A stretch of 64,000 nt of DNA from Adiantum capillus-veneris (taxonomy: Eukaryota > Streptophyta > Polypodiopsida > Polypodiales > Pteridaceae): assembly GCA_014529385.2 (NCBI GenBank), contig CM043958.1, positions 83,597,025-83,661,024 on the forward strand, given 5' to 3'. Below, piece after piece: positions 56,237 to 64,000 of the stretch. The position numbers and the translations under genes are program-made. The notes under the pieces were generated by a model. It made no database searches. It was not told the DNA's origin and was given only the letters and a program-made list of their open reading frames with translations. Positions within the stretch are counted from its first letter, which is position 1, and every line of letters begins with the position of its first letter.

Positions 56237-56934
56237 AAAGCAATATTTTTGTTTTTTGAAATAGGCTCTACCAAACGAGATGATTCAATGCATGTATCTT
56301 GTAATGCATCACTAGCATGTAAATCCTCATATTGTAACAACGCTTTTCCATTCATAGTTGTCACTTTGTTGATAGGCCAACAAACCAGATTGATGCTGCA
56401 TACATCAGATTGTATAGAAATAGTAGCCTCACGAGCATAGGATGTTTCAATACCAATACCAATGTTATCTTCACCTAGCACACCAAAGTTCACGGAATCA
56501 AATGGACACACATACATGACAACCCCTTTGACTACTACATGTGTTTTTCTTTCATCCCAAAGTTGAACCCTCTTATCCTTCCAAACCTCCCTATACCTCA
56601 TTCCATCAGATTGTGCCTCGAATGCTCCCATTCCTTTGTGAGTCTCAAACATAGAAACCCCTTCGTAGTGTATCTCATCCATATGTTGTAGCAACCTAAT
56701 ACTCCATTTCACAATACTGTGAAAAGAATCTCCCACTGTCAATGCATCCATTGTTGTAAATGGAATAAGTTCTTTCTTTTGAAAACACAAATCAACTGCC
56801 ACCAATACATTTCCTTCACCAATAAGCATGCCCGAGCAATATGCATTTGGGTTTGTCTCACATACACTCCCAAGGGCAACCTTTTGTGTGGCTACAAACA
56901 TGCATACTCTATCACCTTGATTAAAATCCATACC
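56233..56934 (-). CDS. DUF8039-like exon upstream of the DUF7869 frame
   Basis: 232 open codons. After the start come RVCMFVATQKVALGSVCETN, then YCSGMLIGEGNVLVAVDLC and LTVGDSFHSIVKWSIRLL. The pattern (A-x-G-x-V, C-x-G-x-x-I-G, T-x-G-D, V-x-W) matches the DUF8039 repeat often found in plant transposon ORFs. A TTCTTGCAG acceptor immediately precedes GTATGG at 56934, so it is probably an internal exon. It overlaps the DUF7869 frame by 4 bases in another frame, so a shift or splice links them. Confidence 0.5.
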   Translation of the reverse strand, partial: GMDFNQGDRVCMFVATQKVALGSVCETNPNAYCSGMLIGEGNVLVAVDLCFQKKELIPFTTMDALTVGDSFHSIVKWSIRLLQHMDEIHYEGVSMFETHKGMGAFEAQSDGMRYREVWKDKRVQLWDERKTHVVVKGVVMYVCPFDSVNFGVLGEDNIGIGIETSYAREATISIQSDVCSINLVCWPINKVTTMNGKALLQYEDLHASDALQDTCIESSRLVEPISKNKNIAL

Positions 56935-56999
56935 TGCAAGAAGGTTTCAATAAATATTTGTTAAGTAAACCATCACAAAGTCATTTTATTGTGAGTATA

Positions 57000-58570
57000 T
57001 GTGTAGGTGTTTCATTATGATTATATACACAGAGGGAACTATATGTGGTTGTTTCACGATGGGTATACAGAATCCTATGGACTTAGGGACATAGGATGCT
57101 ATATGAAGGTGGTTCATATTGAGTATGTATAAATCATATGTCCTTTAGTCCATATTATGTTTTATGTAGGTGTTTTGTGTTGATTAAATATACATCGTGT
57201 GGCCTTAGGGCCATAGGGAACTATATGTAGTTGTCTCACGATGGGTATATAACATCCTGTGGCCTTAGGGCCATAGGATGCTATATGTAGGTGTTTTGCG
57301 ATGCAACTGTACACACCATATGGCCCTTAGTACATAGGGAACTATATGTAGCTATCTCATGATGGGTATATAACATTCTATGGCCTTAGGGCCAATATAG
57401 AGTATGTAGGTGTTTTGCAATACAACTGTATACATCCTATGGCCTAAGGGCCATAGGGCACTATTTGTAGTTGTCTCATGATGGGTATATAACATCCTGT
57501 GGCCTTAGGGCCATAGGATGCTATATGTAGATGTTTCGCGGTGCAACTTTACACATCCTATGGCCTGAGGGCCATAGGGCACTATATGTAGTTATCTCAC
57601 GATGGGTATATAACATCCTGTGGCCTTAGGGCCATAGGTTGCTATATGTAGGTATTTCGTGATGCAACTGTACACATCCTATGGCCTGAGGGCCATAGGG
57701 CACTATATGTAGTTGTCTCACGATGTTTATATAACATTCTATGGCCTTAGGGACAATATAGAGTTATATGTAGGTGTTTCAGGATGCAACTGTACACATC
57801 CTATGGCCTGAGGGCCATAGGACACTATATGTAGTTATCTCACGATGGGTATATAACATTATGTGGCCTTAGGGCCAATATAGAGCTATATGTAGGTGTT
57901 TCACAATGCAACTATACACATCCTATGGCCTAAGGGCCATAGGACACTATATGTAGTTGTCTCATGATGGGTATATAACATTCTGTGGCCTTAGGGACAT
58001 AGGATGATATATGTAGGTATTTTGCAATGCATATGTACACATCCTATGGTGTAAGGGGCATAGGGAACTATATGTAGTTGTCTCATGATGGGTATATAAC
58101 ATTCTATGGCCTTAGGACCATAGGGCACTATATGTAGGTGTTTTGTGTTGAGTATATACAAATCATATGGCCTTTAGTCTATATGATGTTTTATCAAGGT
58201 GTTTTGTATTGAGGGCCATAGGGCGCTATATGTAGTTGTCTCATGATGGGTTTATAGCATCATGTGGCCTTAGGGACACAATAAGTTTGTCTACATCCTT
58301 TGGACTTAGGTCCATATGATGCTATATGTAGGTGTATTGATATGATTATATATATACATCCTATGGCATTAGGTCCATAGGGCCCTATATGTAGGTGTTT
58401 CATGATGACTATATGAACATCCTACGGACAAAAGGCCATAGGATGCTATAGTTGATGTTTCTAGCTAAGTGTATATAGATCTTATGGATTTATGACCACA
58501 AGGTCTCCTCAATTCATGTTTTGTGGTGAGCTATATATGGATCCGGCCTATGGACTTTGGGCCATATGGT
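57000..58570. repeat. Tandem array, about 120-bp unit, with CCTATGGCC/GGCCATAGG inversions
   Basis: About 12 units. Each contains CTATATGTAGTTGTCTCACG, ATGGGTATATAACATCCTG, TGGCCTTAGGGCCATAGG, and TGTAGGTGTTTCGCGATGCA. Units degenerate towards both ends. The GGCC inversions make short hairpins. Confidence 0.9.
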
Positions 58571-60286
58571 GCTATATATAATGATTTCAAAAATCTAGAG
58601 CCTGCCTGGACATAAGGGGGTACATATGAGCCACACGATATGCCATGTGGCGCATCCACATTCATTGATCATATGGCATGTGGTGTATCCACAACCATTG
58701 ATTATATCTAGAGACCGTGTCTCAAGTAGTCCTGTGGATTACATCCATATAATATGTTTACGTTTCTGAAGGGACATAAAAAACAATGGTGTGCACTTAC
58801 CGCATGATCAAATGTGTGATCAAATTGAGTATGTGCACCTTTACAAGCCTCCTCGCAAACTTGTGCACCAGCACCTTTGCAACCCATTCTAGTATATGGC
58901 CTCCTCGTTTAAATACTATTTGTATAAATATATGTATGTTGCATGTATACTTACACTTTCAAAACACATGTAATTAGTGCGCAATTGCATGTGGCAAAAA
59001 AAAAGCCAATTTTTTTTTCCTTTTTTGCTTACCCTAAATTTTTCCAAAATTTGTTTTCAAGTCTCCTGATCAATACTGCACAGAAAACTATTGTACTTTT
59101 TTCGAGGGAAAATTCTCTAATTTTGAATGTTTTTTTGTGTATTTTTCAGTATGTGATTTTTGGTCCCGGGACGGTGATTTCGACCATGCATGTCGTTCCA
59201 CTCGTAGCGAGATGACACGGGCACTGACAAAGTCTCATGTAAATTTTTTGAAAAAATTCTATACTCGTTTCTTTTCTTTTTTTTGGCGGAAAGCTCTTTC
59301 AGTTTCCAATCCTTTGGTATGACTCTTCCCCTAAGAAAACGATTTTAAACTCTTCAAAATTCAAAATAAAAGAGAGCGGGAAGTTTAGGTTTAAAATTTG
59401 AAAGTCAAATTTTGAATTTTGAATTAACAAGATTGATTAACCTTATCTCTATCTCTCTCTTTCTTTCTCTCTCTCTCTCTTTCTTTTCGAAACCCTACTC
59501 TGCTCTCTCGAACACAGCTCTCTGCGCGCTCCTTGCTCCTCTCCTAAACGCCATCCGCGCGCCCTCCATGCGCGCTCCCTACGCCTCTCCCAAACGCCCT
59601 CCCTCCCTACGCCTCTCCCAAATGCCTCTTTTGTGCCACCTCTACTGTGTGCCCTCTCTACACCTTGAAGTGCCTCGAACAAAGAGCGCCCCTCTATCGC
59701 CCTTGCTGCGCCTCTTCTCCCAAACAAACAGCACCTCATGCTGCCCTTCAATGAATGAGTAGCCACCTTTGCTGCCCTCCGTGCGCCTCTCAAGTGTGCA
59801 ACATCTCACGACATCAAATTCCTCCTTGAGCCTCTCTCTCAAACATGCAGCATCCTGTGGTGCCTCCTCTTTCGCCTTCTCTCTCCCTCTCTGCACCTCT
59901 CTCCCAAACACAACAGTGCCTCACAGGTAAGCTCAATATTTTTTTAAAAAAAATTATTTACCACTCTCTATAAAAAATAGTAAAACAGTAAAACAGAAAA
60001 ACAGAAAAGAACTAACCTTTGTATTGTACGCTTTTTGTTGGTGTGAGAGAGGTCCTAGAAAGAGGAGATGTGGTAGGGGGTGCCTGAATGACGATGCCAC
60101 AGGTAAACCGGTAGATATTGAGGTCCAAAATTCACAAGGGACTGCCTGCTATATGAATGGGGAGAGATGAGAAGAGGGAGAAAAATAGTTATTTGGAGTG
60201 AGAGAGAAAGGAGAGTAAGAGAGACAAATAGAGGAGAGGAAGCTAAGAGAGAGGGAGGGCTGATGATAAGGCCAAATTAACAATTT
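58571..60286. other. Unassigned DNA with CT-rich stretch
   Basis: 59450-59920 is pyrimidine-rich with repeated CGCCTCTCCCAAACGCC-like phrases (short degenerate minisatellite). Frames across it are low-complexity and unsupported. 58571-59440 shows nothing I can name. Confidence 0.4.
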
Positions 60287-60315
60287 AAATCCGAGAGAGA
60301 GAGGGGGGGGGGGGG

Positions 60316-60371
<56 letters not shown>
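60287..60371. repeat. G16 run and (GA)n microsatellite
   Basis: GAGAGAGAG, then G16 at 60303-60318, then (AG)n to 60371. Confidence 0.95.
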
Positions 60372-60372
<1 letters not shown>

Positions 60373-63300
60373 CACCTTGTGGCCCTGGGGCCATAGGGTG
60401 TCAACGTAGAGCATAGAGGGGTTTGGGGTAGCATAGAGCACACTTGGGCCCTGGGCCATAGGGTGTCCATGTAGAGAATTTAGGTTTTTCTTAATTATTT
60501 CCATGGAGCATGGCACCTTGTTGTCGTAAAGCAATAGGAGACAAACCTAGAGAAATCGTGGTTTCTTATTACTATATGGCACAACCACCATAAGATGCCA
60601 AGATATAGAGCATGGAGAGTTTTCCTTAGTATACAACAAACCTTATGGACATAAAGAGAGCACACTATGGCCTTGGGGCCATAGACCTCATAGTGGTTTC
60701 TAGCATACAGGGTGCCATATAGAGCATAGATCCGTTCTTACTAGCATAGAGCGGACCCTATGGACTTTAGGCAAAAGGGTGCCAATATAGAGCATGGAGA
60801 GGCTCTTACTAGAATAGAGGGGACCCTATGGCCTTCAAGCCACATGGTGCCAATATAGAGAAAATAGTGCTTTTTATTGAAAAATATAGCTCCCTATGGC
60901 CCTAGGGCCATTGGTTGTCAAAAATCCATCTTGAAGGGTTTCTTCAAATTGAAAACATAGAGGGAATCTTGTGGCCCTTGGGGCCATAGGATGTCATTAT
61001 AGAGTATCGAGACCTTCTTACTAACATAGAAGGGACCCTATGGCCTTCAAGCCTTAGGGTGTCAATATAGACCAAATAGTGCTTTATACCGGCATAGAGA
61101 GCACTCTATGGCCCTAGGGCCATAGGTTGCCAAAACAATGAGGGTTTTTTTGAAACAATGAGGGCACCTTGTGGCCTTGGGGTCAAAGGATGTCAATATA
61201 GAGCATAGAGAGATTCTTACTAGCATAGAGGGAACCTATGGCCTTTTGGCCACAGGGTGTCATTATAGAGAAAACAAAGGTTCTTACTACCATAGAGGGG
61301 GCCCTATGGCCGCCAGCCCACAAGGTCTCCTCAATATAGAGCAAATAGTGTTTTTTATTGGCATGGAGAGCACCCTAGGGCCTTGGGTCCATATGTTGCC
61401 AAAAAACCCTCATGAAGGGTTTCTTTAAAACATACAGGGCACCTTGTTCCCTTAGGGTCATAAGATGTGTAGAGCATAGAAAGGTTCTTACTAGCATACA
61501 AGGGACCCTATGTCCGGAAGGCCATAGGGTCCCAATATAGAGCATAGATCGATTCTTACTGGCATAGAGAGACCAAATAGTGCTTTATACCTGGGGCCAT
61601 AAGGTGCAAAAACAATGAGGGTTTTTTTGAAACAATGAGGGCACCTTGTGGCCTGGGGGCCATAGGATGTCAATACAGAGCATAGAGCATAGAGAGCTTT
61701 TTACCATCATAGAGGGAACCCTATGGCCTTTAGGCCACAGGGTGTCAACGTAGAGAAAACAGAGGTTCTTACTAGCATAGAGGGGACCCTATGGCCTTCA
61801 GCCCACAAAGGTCTCGTCAATGGTATAGAGGGAACCCTATGGCCTTGGGTCCATAGGTTGCCAAAAAACCCTCATGAAAGGTTTCTTCAAAACATAGAGG
61901 GCAACTTGTGGCCTTGGGGTCATAGGATGTGTAGAGTATAGAGAGTTACTTACTAGCATACAGGGGACCCTATGGCCTTCAGGTCATACGATGCCAATAA
62001 TTCGAGGATAGATCGGTTCTGACTAGCATAGAGACACCAAATAGTGCTTTATACATGTGGCCATAGGGTGCCAAAACAATGAGGTTTTTTCAAAACAATG
62101 AGGGCACGTTGTGGCCTTTGGGCCATAGGATCTCAATATAGAGCATAGAGCATAGAGCATAGAGCATAGAGCATAGAGAGCTTCTTACTACCATAGAGGG
62201 AACCCTATGGCCTTTAGGCCACAGGGTGTCAATATAGAGAAAACAAAGGTTCTTACTAGCATAGAGGGGACCCTATGGCCTTCAACCCACAAGGTATCCT
62301 CAATATAGAGAAAATAGTGTTTGTTATTGGCATAGAGAGCACCCTATGGCCCTAGGTCCATAGGTTGCTAAAAAACCGTCGTGAAGGGTTTCTTTACAAT
62401 ATACAGAGCACCTTGTGCCCTTAGGGTCATAAGATGTGTAGAGCATAGAGAGGTTCTTACTAGCATACAAGGGACCCTATGGCCTGAAGGCCAGAGGGTC
62501 CCAATATAGAGCATAGATCAGTTCTTACTAGCATAGAGACACCAAATAGTGCTTTATATCTGGGGCCATTAAGTGCGAAAACAATGAGGGCACCTTGTGG
62601 CCTTAGGGCCATAGGATGTAAATGTAGAGCATAGAGCATAGAGAGCTTCTTACTATCATAGAGGGAACCCTATGCCCATTAGGCCACAGGGTGTCAACGT
62701 AGAGAAAACAGAGGCTCTTACTAGCATAAAGGGGACCCTATGGCCTTCAGCGCAAAAGGTCTCCTCAATGGCATAGAGAGAACCCTATGGCCCTGGGTCC
62801 ATAGGTTGCCAAAAAACCCTCATGAAGGGTTTCTTCAAAACATAGAGGGCAACTTGTGGCCTTGGGGTCATAGGATGTGTAGATCATATACTTACTAGCA
62901 TACAGGGGACCCTATGGCCTTCAGGTCATAGGGTGCCAATATAGAGGATAGATCGGTTCTTACTAGCATAGAGACACCAAATAGTGCTTTATACATGTGT
63001 ACATAGGGCGCCAAAACAATGAGGGTTTTTTCGAAACAATGAGGAAACCCTGTGGCCTTCGGGCCATAGGATCTCAATATAGAGCATAGAGCATAGAGAG
63101 GTTCTTACTAGCATACAAGGGACCCTATGGACTTCAGGACACAGGGTGTCAATATAGAGAAAAGAGAGGTTCTTACTAGCATAGAGGGGACCCTATGGCC
63201 TTCAGCCCACAAGGTCTCCTCAATATAGGCAAATAGTTTTTTTTACTGGCATAAAGAGCACCCTATGGCCTTGGGTCCATAGGTTGCCAAAAAACCCTCA

Positions 63301-64000
63301 TGAAGGGTTTCTTCAAAACATAGAGGGCACCTTGTTCCCTTGGGTTCATAGGATGAGTAGAGCATAGAGAGGTTCTTACTAGCATACAGGGGACCCTATA
63401 ACCTTCAAGCCATAGGGTGCCAATATAGAGCATAGATCGGTTCTTACTAGCATAGAGAGACCAAATAGTGCTTTATACCTGAGGCCATAGGGTGCCAAAA
63501 TAATGAGGATTTTTTTGAAACAATGAGGGCACCTTGTGGCCTTGGGGCCATAGGATTTCAATATAGAGCATAGAGCATAGAGAGCTTCTTACTACCATAG
63601 AGGGAACCATATGGCCTTCAGGCCACAAGGTGTCAAGATAGAGAAAACAGAGGTTCTTACTAGCATAGAGGGGACCCTATGGCCTTCAACCCACAAGGTC
63701 TCCTCAATATAGAGCAAATAGTGATTATACTAGCATAGAGAGCACCCTATTGTCCTACGTCCATCGTTTGCCAAAAAAACCTCATGAAGGTTTTCTTCAA
63801 AATATAGAGGGCACCTTGTGCCCTTGGGGTCATAGGATGTGTAGAGCATAGAGAGGTTCTTACTAGCATACAGGGGACCCTATGGCCTGAAAGCCATAGG
63901 GTGCCAATATAGAGCATAGATTGGTTCTTACTAGCAAAGAGCGGACCCTGTGGCCTTCAAGCCAAAGGGTGCCAATATAGATCATAGATCGGTTCTTACT
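60372..64000. repeat. Higher-order tandem array, about 440-495 bp period of 70-80 bp subunits
   Basis: Subunits have the form GCATAGAGGGGACCCTATGG, CCTTCAGGCCACAGGGTGTC, AATATAGAG. A landmark phrase AACAATGAGGGCACCTTGTGG recurs at about 61153, 61631, 62094, 62578 and 63515, marking the long period. It runs off the right edge. The CCTATGGCC and GGCCATAGG words are shared with the 57.0-58.6 kb array. No gene; short frames are shadows. Confidence 0.9.

Noticed and set aside
59412-59911. Ser/Leu/Pro-rich frames near 59.5 kb
   Set aside because: Product of the pyrimidine-rich minisatellite. Comparable frames on both strands.
60149-60534. Frames with long Ser-Leu runs
   Set aside because: They cross the (GA)n microsatellite and poly-G run.
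61171-63561. Short frames MALGSKDVNIE, MTSYGPQATRC and similar
   Set aside because: They recur with each higher-order repeat unit and carry no conserved domain.

Overview
The window reads as repeat-rich nuclear DNA from a land plant with a large genome. I see no bacterial operons and no intact single-copy host gene. Almost everything I can identify is a transposable element, mostly nested and decayed. The mixture (Ty3/gypsy chromovirus, a TR-GAG-like element, CACTA-type and DUF7869-type transposase genes with introns, a tRNA-iMet primed LTR) suits a fern, lycophyte or gymnosperm, but the species is an inference and not shown by the sequence.

The main result is architectural. Four pieces that look unrelated are parts of one nested stack cut by an inversion. 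(1) A CACTA element has its TIR end at 17270 (read on the minus strand), hairpin satellite at 15934-16280 and 46851-47860, and its transposase gene at 48532-52160 (+). (2) Gypsy element A, a chromovirus, sits in that satellite: 5' LTR 46163-46850 (-), gag/RT/RH/IN 44861-41846 (-), and the rest of its integrase plus 3' LTR at 14282-15933 (+). (3) Element B sits in A's integrase: 5' LTR 40913-41845 (-), 3' LTR 13350-14281 (+), with matching 5-bp duplications GTGCA/TGCAC. (4) Element D, a gag-only element with 2.7-kb LTRs (2890-10814), sits in B's open reading frame with a 4-bp duplication GTGC. The two halves of A and B face each other, so an inversion of about 38 kb with one breakpoint in B's leader explains the layout. 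An assembly inversion would look the same.

Inside the inverted segment lie a spliced tnp2/Plavaka-like transposase remnant (18061-23355, +), a LINE-type zinc-region fragment (27430-28110, -), and gypsy element C (about 28786-39091, -). C is unusual: its integrase zinc module (H-x6-H-x30-C-x2-C) occurs twice in tandem, and a second retropepsin-like domain without a visible catalytic Asp-Ser-Gly follows the integrase. C's gag is interrupted by a 1.4-kb foldback element (37095-38495) carrying a tandem array of GC-rich hairpins.

The right end (52-64 kb) holds an unidentified ORF split by a copia-type LTR fragment, a minus-strand DUF8039/DUF7869-type transposase-like gene with stops and an apparently lost acidic residue, and two large tandem arrays (57.0-58.6 kb and 60.4-64.0 kb) built from CCTATGGCC/GGCCATAGG inverted motifs.

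Nothing here forms a host pathway. The genes are mobile-element genes whose history can be ordered: CACTA, then A, then B, then D (LTR divergence by eye about 4-5%, 4% and 1% for A, B and D), with the inversion after B.
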